The notes beneath the pieces are model-generated. The model ran no database searches, had not been told where the DNA came from, and worked only from the letters and a program-made list of their open reading frames with translations. From Streptomyces capitiformicae (GTDB lineage: Bacteria; Actinomycetota; Actinomycetes; Streptomycetales; Streptomycetaceae): DNA of 64,000 nt. Position numbers and translations under genes: made by a program. Each line of letters begins with the position of its first letter. Positions within the stretch are counted from its first letter, which is position 1. This document shows positions 25,473-34,288 of the stretch, one piece after another. The DNA is taken from the NCBI RefSeq assembly GCF_002214185.1, contig NZ_CP022161.1:1426001-1490000 (forward strand), read 5' to 3'.

Positions 25473-25556
25473 ATGTCTGGAACTGGAATTGCCTTGGTGA
25501 GTCGGCGGCACGTCGACCTCGGCCGCGTCTCCAGCGCCATGTGTCCGGCGAGCTGA
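25473..25556 (+). CDS. Putative leader peptide of the sulfur-assimilation operon (27 aa)
   Basis: The 27-residue ORF begins MSGTGIALVSRRHVDLGR and ends SAMCPAS. This matches a short actinobacterial leader-peptide family that I recognise, found upstream of sulfur and cysteine genes and characterised by VSRRHVDLGR plus a late Cys. It lies 176 bp before the sulfite reductase. The likely role is cis-acting: ribosome behaviour at the Cys codon would report cysteine supply to the operon. No classical terminator hairpin was obvious between it and the first gene. Confidence 0.75.
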   Translation: MSGTGIALVSRRHVDLGRVSSAMCPAS

Positions 25557-25732
25557 GACCTGCAGCACAGCCGCTTCCTGTTCCTCGCATCTCCTCTGCC
25601 GCGCAACGCCGCGCACGTATGCCCACGTGCACGCGCAGGTAAGAGCCTCCCGCCCGCCACCCGACCACCGCCCCTCATCGACGGCGCTGGGCGCCGACCC
25701 CTCCCGTCGCTGTCCCGAAGGACGTACAAACC

Positions 25733-27424
25733 ATGGCCGCCACCCCGCAGAACTCCGCCACGCCCCGCCGCAAGGTGAGCCGTCACCGTGGCGAAGGACA
25801 GTGGGCCGCGGGACACTTCACCCCGCTGAACGGCAACGAGCAGTTCAAGAAGGACGACGACGGTCTCAATGTGCGGACACGCATTGAGACCATCTACTCG
25901 AAGCGCGGCTTCGACTCGATCGACCCCAACGACCTGCGCGGCCGGATGCGCTGGTGGGGGCTGTACACCCAGCGCAAGCCCGGGATCGACGGCGGTAAGA
26001 CCGCCATCCTGGAGCCGGAGGAGCTGGACGACAAGTACTTCATGCTGCGGGTGCGCATCGACGGCGGTCGGCTGACCACACGGCAGCTGCGGGTGATCGG
26101 TGAGATCTCGCAGGAGTTCGCGCGGGGCACGGCCGACATCACCGACCGGCAGAACGTGCAGTACCACTGGATCCGGGTCGAGGACGTGCCCGAGATCTGG
26201 GAGCGGCTGGAGGCCGTGGGGCTGTCCACGACCGAGGCCTGCGGTGACACGCCGCGTGTGATCATCGGTTCGCCCGTCGCGGGGATCGCCGCGGACGAGA
26301 TCATCGACGGCACCCCGGCCATGGACGAGATCCACCGGCGGATCGTCGGCAACAAGGACTTCTCGAACCTGCCCCGCAAGTTCAAGTCCGCCATCTCCGG
26401 CTCCCCGCTGCTCGACGTGGCGCACGAGATCAACGACATCGCCTTCGTCGGTGTCCGCCACCCCGAGCACGGCCCCGGCTTCGACGTCTGGGTCGGCGGC
26501 GGTCTGTCCACCAACCCCAAGATCGGGCAGCGGCTCGGCACCTGGGTGCCGCTGGACGAGGTCCCGGACGTCTACGAGGGCGTCATCTCGATCTTCCGTG
26601 ACTACGGTTACCGGCGCCTTCGTACGCGCGCTCGCCTGAAGTTCCTGCTCGCCGACTGGGGCACGGAGAAGTTCCGTCAGGTGCTGGAGGACGAGTACCT
26701 CAAGCGCAAGCTGATCGACGGCCCCGCCCCGGACCAGCCGGTGGCGCGCTGGCGCGACCACGTCGGTGTGCACCAGCAGAACGACGGCCGGTTCTACGTC
26801 GGGTTCGCCCCGCGGGTCGGCCGTGTCGACGGGACCACGCTCACGAAGATCGCCGACCTCGCGGAGGCGCACGGCTCGGGCCGGGTCCGTACGACCGTCG
26901 AGCAGAAGATGATCGTGCTGGACGTCACCGAGGACCAGGTCGACTCGCTCGTCGCGGGTCTTGAGGCCCTGGACCTCACGGTGCACCCGTCCCCGTTCCG
27001 GCGGGGCACGATGGCCTGCACCGGCATCGAGTACTGCAAGCTCGCGATCGTCGAGACGAAGGCGCGCGGCGCCTCGCTGATCGACGAACTGGAGCGCCGT
27101 ATCCCGGACTTCGACGAGCCGATCACCATCAACATCAACGGCTGCCCGAACGCCTGTGCCCGTATCCAGGTGGCGGACATCGGTCTCAAGGGCCAGCTCG
27201 TCCTCAACGACCAGGGCGAGCAGGTCGAGGGCTTCCAGGTGCACCTGGGCGGCGCGCTCGGCCTGGAGGCCGGGTTCGGCCGCAAGGTGCGCGGCCTGAA
27301 GGTCACCTCCGAGGAGCTGCCCGACTACGTCGAGCGCGTCCTGAAGCGGTTCCAGGAGGAGCGCGAGGACGGCGAGCGGTTCGCCACCTGGGTCACCCGG
27401 GCCAGCGAGGAGGCACTGTCGTGA
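25733..27424 (+). CDS. cysI: Ferredoxin-type sulfite reductase
   Basis: The 563-residue siroheme enzyme reduces sulfite to sulfide. It has the nitrite/sulfite reductase duplicated fold, with the [4Fe-4S]-siroheme ligands in the pair CTGIEYC (C-x5-C) and NGCPNAC (C-x3-C). The QNVQYHWIRVEDV segment is the usual substrate/siroheme Arg/Lys region. ATG 25733 follows AAGGACG. It is the first full gene of the operon, and its stop overlaps the next start (GTGA). As in actinobacteria generally the electron donor is expected to be ferredoxin, because no flavoprotein subunit (CysJ) is nearby. Confidence 0.95.
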   Translation: MAATPQNSATPRRKVSRHRGEGQWAAGHFTPLNGNEQFKKDDDGLNVRTRIETIYSKRGFDSIDPNDLRGRMRWWGLYTQRKPGIDGGKTAILEPEELDDKYFMLRVRIDGGRLTTRQLRVIGEISQEFARGTADITDRQNVQYHWIRVEDVPEIWERLEAVGLSTTEACGDTPRVIIGSPVAGIAADEIIDGTPAMDEIHRRIVGNKDFSNLPRKFKSAISGSPLLDVAHEINDIAFVGVRHPEHGPGFDVWVGGGLSTNPKIGQRLGTWVPLDEVPDVYEGVISIFRDYGYRRLRTRARLKFLLADWGTEKFRQVLEDEYLKRKLIDGPAPDQPVARWRDHVGVHQQNDGRFYVGFAPRVGRVDGTTLTKIADLAEAHGSGRVRTTVEQKMIVLDVTEDQVDSLVAGLEALDLTVHPSPFRRGTMACTGIEYCKLAIVETKARGASLIDELERRIPDFDEPITININGCPNACARIQVADIGLKGQLVLNDQGEQVEGFQVHLGGALGLEAGFGRKVRGLKVTSEELPDYVERVLKRFQEEREDGERFATWVTRASEEALS

Positions 27425-27600
27425 GCGAGCGGGCCGCCCCCTTCTACTGCCCCTACTGCGGTGACGAAGACCTGCGCCCGAGCGAAGAGAGTCATGGCGC
27501 GTGGGAATGCGGAGCCTGCAATCGAGCCTTCCAGTTGAAGTTCCTCGGGCTGCTGGCCCGAGGGCTGCAACGAGCCGACAGCGGAGGGGATCACATATGA
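27421..27600 (+). CDS. Small CxxC zinc-ribbon protein (CysX-like)
   Basis: This 59-residue protein starts at GTG 27421 (overlapping the sulfite reductase stop) and ends with TGA 27598-27600, overlapping the cysH start by 4 bases, so it is translationally coupled on both sides. Two CxxC pairs (FYCPYCGDED and WECGACNRAF) suggest a zinc ribbon or a small iron-sulfur protein. The same position in Corynebacterium sulfur operons is held by cysX, and S. coelicolor has an equivalent small gene. An electron-transfer or assembly role for sulfite reductase is an inference from this conserved position. Confidence 0.85.
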   Translation: MSERAAPFYCPYCGDEDLRPSEESHGAWECGACNRAFQLKFLGLLARGLQRADSGGDHI

Positions 27601-28352
27601 CGACCGTTCAGGCGGATTCGGATACATCCCTGGAGGACGAGAACCCGGCCGACCCCGAGGCGGCGAAGCGCGCGGAGCTCAAGGCGCTCGCCGAGCAGGC
27701 CGGCCGTGATCTGGAGGACTCCTCGGCGCTCGAGATCCTCCAGTGGGCCGTGGACACCTTCGGCAAGCGTTTCTGTGTGACCTCCTCGATGGAGGACGCC
27801 GTGGTCGCGCACCTCGCCTCCCGGGCCCGGCCCGGTGTGGACGTGGTGTTCCTCGACACCGGCTACCACTTCCCGGAGACGATCGGCACCCGGGACGCGG
27901 TCGAGGCCGTGATGGATGTGAACGTCCTCACGATCACCCCGCGTCAGACGGTCGCCGAGCAGGACGCCGAGTACGGGCCCAGGCTGCACGACCGCGACCC
28001 GGACCTGTGCTGCTTCCTGCGCAAGGTCAAGCCGCTCGAAGAGGGCCTGACCCGGTTCGACGCGTGGGCGACGGGTCTGCGCCGCGACGAGTCCGAGACC
28101 CGGGCGAACACCCCGGTCGTCGGCTGGGACGAGAAGCGCGGCAAGGTCAAGATCTCCCCGATCGCGCGCTGGACCCAGGACGACGTGGACGCCTACGTCG
28201 TTGAGCACGGTGTGCTCACCAACCCCCTGCTCATGGACGGTTACACATCCGTGGGCTGTGCCCCCTGCACCCGCCGTGTCGCCGACGGCGAGGACGCGCG
28301 TGCCGGCCGTTGGGCAGGCAGCGCCAAGACCGAGTGCGGACTGCACCTGTGA
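27597..28352 (+). CDS. cysH: Adenylylsulfate (APS) reductase
   Basis: The 251-residue protein reduces activated sulfate to sulfite using thioredoxin. The PAPS-reductase fold has the P-loop-like VTSSMEDAVVAH. The CC pair in DPDLCCFLRK and the CAPC in SVGCAPCTR mark the [4Fe-4S]-containing APS-preferring subtype, and the catalytic Cys is in the terminal TECGLHL motif. ATG 27597 overlaps the preceding stop. A longer frame from 27501 is rejected because it overlaps the zinc-ribbon gene. Confidence 0.95.
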   Translation: MTTVQADSDTSLEDENPADPEAAKRAELKALAEQAGRDLEDSSALEILQWAVDTFGKRFCVTSSMEDAVVAHLASRARPGVDVVFLDTGYHFPETIGTRDAVEAVMDVNVLTITPRQTVAEQDAEYGPRLHDRDPDLCCFLRKVKPLEEGLTRFDAWATGLRRDESETRANTPVVGWDEKRGKVKISPIARWTQDDVDAYVVEHGVLTNPLLMDGYTSVGCAPCTRRVADGEDARAGRWAGSAKTECGLHL

Positions 28353-28390
28353 CCGCCATCACTGTGCCTGTGACGAACCAGGAGAACCAA

Positions 28391-28927
28391 GTGACGACCG
28401 GAGCCACCGTCTGGCTCACGGGTCTGCCGAGCGCCGGCAAGACCACCATCGCGTACGAGCTCGCGGGCCGGCTGCGCGAGGAGGGCCACCTCGTCGAGGT
28501 GCTCGACGGCGACGAGATCCGTGAGTTCCTCACCGCCGACCTCGGCTTCAGCCGCGCCGACCGGCACACCAACGTGCAGCGCATCGGCTTCCTCGCCGAC
28601 ATGCTCGCCCGTAACGGCGTCAAGGCACTGGTGCCGGTCATCGCGCCGTACGCCGACAGCCGCGAGGCCGTCCGCAAGCGGCACGACGCGAGCGGCGCCG
28701 CCTACCTCGAGGTGCATGTGGCCACGCCGGTCGAGGTGTGCTCCGTACGCGATGTGAAGGGGCTGTACGCCAAGCAGGCCGCCGGTGAGATCTCCGGGCT
28801 GACCGGGGTCGACGACCCGTACGAGGCGCCCGAGAACCCCGATCTGCGTATCGAGTCGCAGGACCAGACGGTGCGGGAGTCCGCGGCGCTGGTCCACAAG
28901 CTGCTCACCGAGAGGGGTCTGGCATGA
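28391..28927 (+). CDS. cysC: Adenylylsulfate kinase
   Basis: The 178-residue enzyme phosphorylates APS to PAPS. It shows Walker A GLPSAGKTT near the N-terminus, LDGDEIREFL and FSRADRHTNVQRIGFLADML. I chose GTG 28391 because AGGAG stands 7 bases upstream and the kinase fold starts immediately. An alternative GTG at 28349, overlapping the cysH stop, would add 14 residues. It overlaps cysD by 4 bases (ATGA). Having both cysC and an APS-type reductase means PAPS is probably made for sulfotransferases rather than for reduction. Confidence 0.92.
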   Translation: MTTGATVWLTGLPSAGKTTIAYELAGRLREEGHLVEVLDGDEIREFLTADLGFSRADRHTNVQRIGFLADMLARNGVKALVPVIAPYADSREAVRKRHDASGAAYLEVHVATPVEVCSVRDVKGLYAKQAAGEISGLTGVDDPYEAPENPDLRIESQDQTVRESAALVHKLLTERGLA

Positions 28928-29862
28928 CGACGACCGTCGCCACCGTCTCCGAGGAGACCGGCACCCCGTACGTCCTCTCGCACCTGGACGCCCTGGAGTC
29001 GGAGGCCGTCCACATCTTCCGCGAGGTGGCGGGCGAGTTCGAGCGGCCGGTGATCCTCTTCTCCGGCGGCAAGGACTCCATCGTCATGCTCCACCTGGCG
29101 CTGAAGGCGTTCGCCCCGGCGGCGATCCCCTTCTCGCTGCTGCACGTGGACACCGGGCACAACTTCCCCGAGGTCATCGACTACCGCGACCGGACCGTCG
29201 AGAAGCACGGCCTCAGGCTGCATGTGGCCTCCGTGCAGGACTACATCGACCGCGGAGTCCTCAAGGAGCGCCCCGACGGCACCCGCAACCCGCTCCAGAC
29301 GGTGCCGCTGACGGAGAAGATCCAGACGGAGAAGTTCGACGCCGTCTTCGGTGGTGGCCGTCGGGACGAGGAGAAGGCCCGCGCCAAGGAGCGGGTGTTC
29401 TCGCTGCGGGACGAGTTCTCGCAGTGGGACCCGCGCCGGCAGCGGCCCGAGCTGTGGCAGCTCTACAACGGCCGCCACGCGCCGGGCGAGCACGTCCGCG
29501 TCTTCCCGCTCTCCAACTGGACCGAGCTGGACGTCTGGCAGTACATCGCCCGTGAGGGCATCGAGCTGCCGGAGATCTACTTCGCGCACGAGCGTGAGGT
29601 GTTCATGCGGGCCGGTATGTGGCTGACGGCCGGCGAGTGGGGTGGCCCCAAGGACGGCGAGGCCGTCGAGAAGCGCCTCATCCGTTACCGGACCGTGGGT
29701 GACATGTCCTGTACCGGGGCCGTCGACTCCGACGCGGTGACCCTCGATCAGGTCATCGCCGAGATCGCCGCGTCCCGGCTCACCGAGCGGGGCGCGACCC
29801 GCGCCGACGACAAGCTGTCCGAGGCCGCGATGGAAGACCGTAAGCGCGAGGGGTACTTCTAA
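28924..29862 (+). CDS. cysD: Sulfate adenylyltransferase subunit 2
   Basis: The 312-residue small subunit of ATP sulfurylase makes APS from ATP and sulfate. The PP-loop ATP-pyrophosphatase signature FSGGKDSIVMLHLALK is at about residues 47-62, with the typical HVDTGHNFPEVIDYRD and GGGRRDEEKARAKER segments downstream. It overlaps cysC by 4 bases and is 2 bases from cysN, its GTPase partner. Confidence 0.96.
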   Translation: MTTTVATVSEETGTPYVLSHLDALESEAVHIFREVAGEFERPVILFSGGKDSIVMLHLALKAFAPAAIPFSLLHVDTGHNFPEVIDYRDRTVEKHGLRLHVASVQDYIDRGVLKERPDGTRNPLQTVPLTEKIQTEKFDAVFGGGRRDEEKARAKERVFSLRDEFSQWDPRRQRPELWQLYNGRHAPGEHVRVFPLSNWTELDVWQYIAREGIELPEIYFAHEREVFMRAGMWLTAGEWGGPKDGEAVEKRLIRYRTVGDMSCTGAVDSDAVTLDQVIAEIAASRLTERGATRADDKLSEAAMEDRKREGYF

Positions 29863-29864
29863 GC

Positions 29865-31193
29865 ATGAGCACGACCACGGAACTCACCGAGACGACCCTT
29901 CTGCGTTTCGCGACCGCCGGTTCGGTCGACGACGGCAAGTCCACGCTCGTCGGCCGGCTGCTGCACGACTCCAAGTCGATCCTCACCGACCAGCTGGAGG
30001 CCGTGGAGCGCGCCTCGGCGAGCCGTGGCCAGGAGGGCCCGGACCTGGCGCTCCTCACCGACGGTCTGCGGGCCGAGCGGGAGCAGGGCATCACCATCGA
30101 CGTGGCGTACCGCTACTTCGCCACCGCCCGCCGCCGGTTCATCCTCGCCGACACGCCCGGCCATGTGCAGTACACCCGCAACATGGTGACGGGCGCCTCC
30201 ACCGCCGAGCTGACGGTGATCCTCGTCGACGCCCGCAACGGTGTCGTCGAGCAGACCCGCCGGCACGCCGCGATCGCCGCGCTGCTGCGCGTCCCGCACG
30301 TGGTCCTCGCCGTCAACAAGATGGACCTCGTCGGCTACGAGGAGCAGGTCTTCGCGTCGATCGCCGAGAAGTTCACGGCGTACGCGACCGAGCTGGGCGT
30401 CCCCGAGGTCACCTCCATCCCGATCTCGGCACTGGCCGGTGACAACGTGGTGGAGCCGTCCGCGAACATGGACTGGTACGGCGGGCCGACGTTCCTGGAG
30501 CACCTGGAGACCGTGCCGGTCAGCCACGACATGGCGCACTGCCACGCCCGGCTGCCCGTGCAGTTCGTGATCCGTCCGCAGACGGCCGAGCACCCGGACT
30601 ACCGGGGGTACGCGGGTCAGATCGCGGCCGGTACGTTCCGGGTCGGCGACCCGGTGACGGTGCTCCCCTCCGGCCGTACGACGAAGGTCTCGGGCATCGA
30701 CCTGCTCGGCAAGCCGGTCGAGGCGGCCTACACCCCGCAGTCGGTGACGCTCCTGCTGGAGGACGACATCGACATCTCGCGCGGTGACCTGATCGTGCCG
30801 AGCAAGGACGCGCCCTCGACCACGCAGGACATCGAGGCGACCGTCTGCCATGTCGCCGACCAGCCGCTCACCGTGGGCCACCGGGTGCTGCTCAAGCACG
30901 GCACCCGTACGGTCAAGGCGATCGTCAAGGACATCCCGTCGCGGCTCACGCTCGACGACCTGTCCCTGCACCCGCACCCCGGGCAGCTCGTCGCCAACGA
31001 CATCGGCCGGGTGAAGATCCGCGCCGCTGAGGCGCTGCCGGTCGACTCGTACGCCGACTCCCGCCGCACCGGTTCGTTCATCCTGATCGACCCGGCCGAC
31101 GGTACGACGCTGACCGCCGGCATGGTCGGCGAGTCGTTCGCCTCGCCCGAGCCCGTCAAGGACGAGGCCGAGGACGACGGGTGGGACTTCTGA
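29865..31193 (+). CDS. cysN: Sulfate adenylyltransferase subunit 1 (GTPase)
   Basis: The 442-residue EF-Tu-like GTPase drives sulfate adenylylation with CysD. Motifs are G1 AGSVDDGKST, the switch region EQGITIDVAYRYF, G3 DTPGHVQYT and G4 NKMD. The length shows that no CysC kinase domain is fused, consistent with the separate cysC gene. It ends in an acidic tail (KDEAEDDGWDF). Confidence 0.96.
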   Translation: MSTTTELTETTLLRFATAGSVDDGKSTLVGRLLHDSKSILTDQLEAVERASASRGQEGPDLALLTDGLRAEREQGITIDVAYRYFATARRRFILADTPGHVQYTRNMVTGASTAELTVILVDARNGVVEQTRRHAAIAALLRVPHVVLAVNKMDLVGYEEQVFASIAEKFTAYATELGVPEVTSIPISALAGDNVVEPSANMDWYGGPTFLEHLETVPVSHDMAHCHARLPVQFVIRPQTAEHPDYRGYAGQIAAGTFRVGDPVTVLPSGRTTKVSGIDLLGKPVEAAYTPQSVTLLLEDDIDISRGDLIVPSKDAPSTTQDIEATVCHVADQPLTVGHRVLLKHGTRTVKAIVKDIPSRLTLDDLSLHPHPGQLVANDIGRVKIRAAEALPVDSYADSRRTGSFILIDPADGTTLTAGMVGESFASPEPVKDEAEDDGWDF

Positions 31194-31194
31194 C

Positions 31195-31323
31195 ATGAAC
31201 TCCCTGGACTACTACGCGACGTTCGCGAAGGAGGGCGGCCGGGTCGGCAGCGGCGCCCTTGGCTGGGGGTGCCCCCGAACGGAGTTTGGGGGAGGGCAGG
31301 GCGGAGTCGCCCGATGTGCGTGA
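31195..31323 (+). CDS. Small ORF after cysN, interrupted by a repeat (42 aa)
   Basis: ATG 31195 lies one base after the cysN stop. The ORF begins MNSLDYYATFAKEGGRVGS and then runs into a GC-palindrome repeat (31258-31296) before stopping at 31323. The first 19 codons look protein-like while the remainder is translated repeat. It could be a small coupled gene truncated by repeat insertion, or a chance ORF. No homology was recognised. Confidence 0.3.
   Translation: MNSLDYYATFAKEGGRVGSGALGWGCPRTEFGGGQGGVARCA
31258..31296. repeat. Streptomyces-type GC palindrome repeat (copy 1)
   Basis: CCCCCGAAC (31272-31280) and GTTTGGGGG (31284-31292) form a 9-bp stem with one G-U wobble and a GGA loop, preceded by GGCTGGGGGTG. 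The outline GGCTGGGGG ... GGGGGAGGG matches, in reverse orientation, the repeat inside the phosphoesterase gene at 60168-60207. It falls between cysN and the ABC transporter genes, and may attenuate or process the operon transcript. Confidence 0.7.
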
Positions 31324-31430
31324 TGCCGTACGGGCCCGGCCCACATGCCCGCCGTAGACGACGACCTGCCGATCTCCCGGCCACGACCTGAAAGACCGTG
31401 ACCGCCGGGCCTACGAGAGGAACCCCTCCC

Positions 31431-32534
31431 GTGCCTGTCGCACCCGCCGTACGCCGTACCCTCGCGGTCCTCGCCGCGCTCCCCCTGCTCACGCTCGCCG
31501 CCTGCGGCTACGGCTCCCAGGCCAAGAGCGACGGCAGGCAGCGGATCGCCGCCGGCGCCGAGAAGATCGACGGTCTCGACGCCGTGCAGATCGGCTACTT
31601 CGGCAATCTGACGCACGCGACCGCGTTGGTCGGGCAGGACCAGGGGTTCTTCCAGAAGGAGCTCGGCGCCACGAAGGCCGAGTACACGGCCTTCAACGCG
31701 GGGCCCTCGGAGATCGAGGCGCTCAACGCCGGGTCCATCGACATCGGCTGGATCGGCCCGTCTCCGGCGATCAACGGCTACACCAAGGCGGACGGCACGA
31801 ACCTGCGCATCATCGGCGGTGCGGCGTCCGGCGGGGTCAAGCTCGTGGTGAACCCGGACCGGATCAAGACCCTGAAGGACGTCAAGGGCAAGAAGATCGC
31901 CACCCCGCAGCTCGGCAACACGCAGGACGTGGCCTTCCTCAACTGGATCGCGGAGCAGGGCTGGAAGGTCGACGCGCAGAGCGGCCAGGGCGATGTGTCG
32001 GTGGTCCGCACGGACAACGCCATCGCGCCGAACGCCTACAAGTCCGGCTCCATCGACGGCGCGTGGGTGCCGGAGCCGACCGCGTCCAAGCTGGTCGCCG
32101 AGGGCGCGAAGGTGCTGCTGGACGAGGCGGACCTGTGGCCGGACAAGAAGTTCGTGATCACGAACATCATCGTGCGGCAGGACTTCCTGAAGAAGTACCC
32201 GAAGGTCGTCGAGGCCGTGCTGCGGGGCTCGGTGGAGACCAACGCGTGGATCGCCGCCAACCCCGACAAGGCGAAGGCGTCGGCGAACGCCCAGCTCAAG
32301 GCCGACTCCGGCAAGGAACTCCCGGCGAACGTGCTCGGCCCGGCGTGGGAGTCCATCCAGTTCGTCGACGACCCGCTGGCGTCCACCCTGCGGACCGAGG
32401 CGGACCACGCGGTCAAGGCCGGGCTGCTGGAGCAGCCGAAGCTGGACGGCATCTACGACGTGAGGCCGCTCAACAAGGTCCTCAAGGCCGCGGGTGAACC
32501 CGAGGTCGACGACGCCGGGCTCGGCGTCAAGTGA
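31431..32534 (+). CDS. SsuA-like ABC transporter substrate-binding lipoprotein
   Basis: The 367-residue protein starts at GTG 31431 with GAGAGG about 10 bases upstream (an in-frame GTG at 31398 is weaker). The signal peptide ends in the lipobox LTLAACG. The mature protein is an NMT1/SsuA-type binding protein (VQIGYFGNLTHATALVGQDQ, FNAGPSEIEALNAGSIDIGW). Placement after cysN and before SsuB- and SsuC-like genes points to import of sulfonates, sulfate esters or taurine as sulfur sources. The specific ligand is not readable. Confidence 0.88.
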   Translation: MPVAPAVRRTLAVLAALPLLTLAACGYGSQAKSDGRQRIAAGAEKIDGLDAVQIGYFGNLTHATALVGQDQGFFQKELGATKAEYTAFNAGPSEIEALNAGSIDIGWIGPSPAINGYTKADGTNLRIIGGAASGGVKLVVNPDRIKTLKDVKGKKIATPQLGNTQDVAFLNWIAEQGWKVDAQSGQGDVSVVRTDNAIAPNAYKSGSIDGAWVPEPTASKLVAEGAKVLLDEADLWPDKKFVITNIIVRQDFLKKYPKVVEAVLRGSVETNAWIAANPDKAKASANAQLKADSGKELPANVLGPAWESIQFVDDPLASTLRTEADHAVKAGLLEQPKLDGIYDVRPLNKVLKAAGEPEVDDAGLGVK

Positions 32535-32598
32535 CCGAGAAGCCAGAGAAGTCTGATGAGTCCGATGAGTTCCCAGTGATTCCCAGGAGGTGACGACC

Positions 32599-33387
32599 AT
32601 GGCAACCGCCCTCGCCAAGGCCGCCGACAGCGTTCTCGCGGTCGAGCACGCCGCCCGTATCGAGCATGTCTCGAAGTCCTTCCCCGGGCCTGCCGGGCAG
32701 CAGCTCGTCCTGGACGACATCAGCCTCGATGTCGCTCCGGGCGAGTTCGTCACCCTCCTGGGTGCCTCGGGCTGTGGCAAGTCGACGCTGCTCAACCTGG
32801 TCGCAGGGCTGGACAGGCCGACCTCGGGCAGCATCACGACCGATGGACGTCCGGCCCTGATGTTCCAGGAGCACGCTCTGTTCCCGTGGCTGACCGCGGG
32901 CAAGAACGTCGAACTCGCCCTGAAGCTCAGGGGGGTTCCGAAGAACGAGCGGCGCGAGCGGGCCGAGGAGCTGCTGGAGCTGGTCCGGCTCAAGGGCGCG
33001 TACGGCAAGCGCGTCCACGAGCTGTCCGGCGGTATGCGCCAGCGGGTCGCCATGGCCCGCGCGCTGGCCCAGGAGAGCAAGCTGCTGCTGATGGACGAGC
33101 CGTTCGCCGCGCTCGACGCCATCACCCGTGACGTGCTGCACGACGAGCTGACCCGCATCTGGAGCGAGACGAGGCTGTCGGTGCTGTTCGTGACGCACAA
33201 CGTGCGCGAGGCGGTACGGCTCGCCGAGCGCGTCGTACTGCTGTCCTCGCGCCCCGGCCGGGTGGCCCGCGAGTGGACGGTGGGCATTCCGCAGCCGCGC
33301 CGTATCGAGGACACGGCCGTGGCGGAGCTCTCCGTCGAGATCACCGAAGAACTGCGCAAGGAGATCCGCCGCCATGGCCAGCACTGA
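32599..33387 (+). CDS. SsuB-like ABC transporter ATPase
   Basis: The 262-residue ATPase shows Walker A LLGASGCGKST, the signature LSGGMRQRVAMARAL, Walker B LLLMDEPFAALD and the H-loop VTHNVREAV. The start is ATG 32599, 8 bases after AGGAGG; a GTG inside that ribosome-binding site (32590) is rejected. It powers the adjacent permease, with which it overlaps by 14 bp. Confidence 0.93.
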   Translation: MATALAKAADSVLAVEHAARIEHVSKSFPGPAGQQLVLDDISLDVAPGEFVTLLGASGCGKSTLLNLVAGLDRPTSGSITTDGRPALMFQEHALFPWLTAGKNVELALKLRGVPKNERRERAEELLELVRLKGAYGKRVHELSGGMRQRVAMARALAQESKLLLMDEPFAALDAITRDVLHDELTRIWSETRLSVLFVTHNVREAVRLAERVVLLSSRPGRVAREWTVGIPQPRRIEDTAVAELSVEITEELRKEIRRHGQH

Positions 33388-34288
33388 GACCACGGCCGAC
33401 GCCGCTCCGGGTCCCGGTCCCGGGAAGGATTCCGACGACCTCGCCGGCCTGGAGGCGGGCCTCGACGCGCTGGAGTCGGTGCAGACCGGGCGCCCGCCGC
33501 TCAGGCAGGTCCTCGTCGAGAAGGTGCTGCCACCGGTCATCGCCGTCGCCCTGGTGCTGGTGGTCTGGCAGCTGCTGGTCTCGGCGGAGGTCACCGAGAG
33601 CTACAAGCTGCCCGCGCCGTCCGCGGTGTGGGAGGAGCTGCGGCAGTCCTGGCTGCAGGGCACGCTCCACGAGTACATCTGGACGTCCGTCTCGCGCGGT
33701 CTGCTCGGCTTCCTGCTGGCCCTGGTGATCGGCACGCCGCTGGGTCTGCTGGTGGCCCGGGTGCGGATCGTCCGCGCGGCGCTCGGCCCGATCCTCTCCG
33801 GTCTGCAGTCGCTGCCGTCGGTGGCGTGGGTGCCGCCCGCGGTGATCTGGCTGGGCCTGGAACCCTCGGTGATGTACGCGGTGATCCTGCTCGGCGCGGT
33901 CCCCTCCATCGCCAACGGCCTGGTCTCCGGCATCGACCAGGTGCCCCCGCTGTTCCTGCGGGCCGGCCGCACCCTGGGCGCGACCGGGCTGAAGGGCACC
34001 TGGCACATCGTGATGCCCGCCTCGCTGCCCGGCTACGTCGCCGGTCTGAAGCAGGGCTGGGCGTTCTCGTGGCGCTCACTGATGGCCGCGGAGATCATCG
34101 CGCAGGCACCGGACATGGGCACGGGCCTCGGCCAGCTGCTGGAGGCGGGCCGCACCAACAGCAGCATGTCCCAGGTCTTCTTCGCCATCATCCTCATCCT
34201 GATCGTCGGTATCGCCATCGACCTGCTGATCTTCAGCCCGCTGGAGCGGTGGGTCCTGCGCAGCCGCGGTCTGCTGGTGAACCGCTGA
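33374..34288 (+). CDS. SsuC-like ABC transporter permease
   Basis: The 304-residue membrane subunit has about six spans after a charged N-terminus of about 50 residues. The cytoplasmic EAA-type loop is GRTLGATGLKGTWHIVMPASLPGYVAGL. It overlaps the ATPase gene by 14 bp. Its stop codon begins a short repeat: CCGCTGAG occurs at 34282, 34298 and 34312. Confidence 0.92.
   Translation: MASTETTADAAPGPGPGKDSDDLAGLEAGLDALESVQTGRPPLRQVLVEKVLPPVIAVALVLVVWQLLVSAEVTESYKLPAPSAVWEELRQSWLQGTLHEYIWTSVSRGLLGFLLALVIGTPLGLLVARVRIVRAALGPILSGLQSLPSVAWVPPAVIWLGLEPSVMYAVILLGAVPSIANGLVSGIDQVPPLFLRAGRTLGATGLKGTWHIVMPASLPGYVAGLKQGWAFSWRSLMAAEIIAQAPDMGTGLGQLLEAGRTNSSMSQVFFAIILILIVGIAIDLLIFSPLERWVLRSRGLLVNR

Noticed and set aside
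25324..25732. SAM or other known sulfur riboswitch upstream of the sulfite reductase
   Set aside because: I looked for the usual conserved stems and a terminator and saw none; the short leader ORFs explain the region better.
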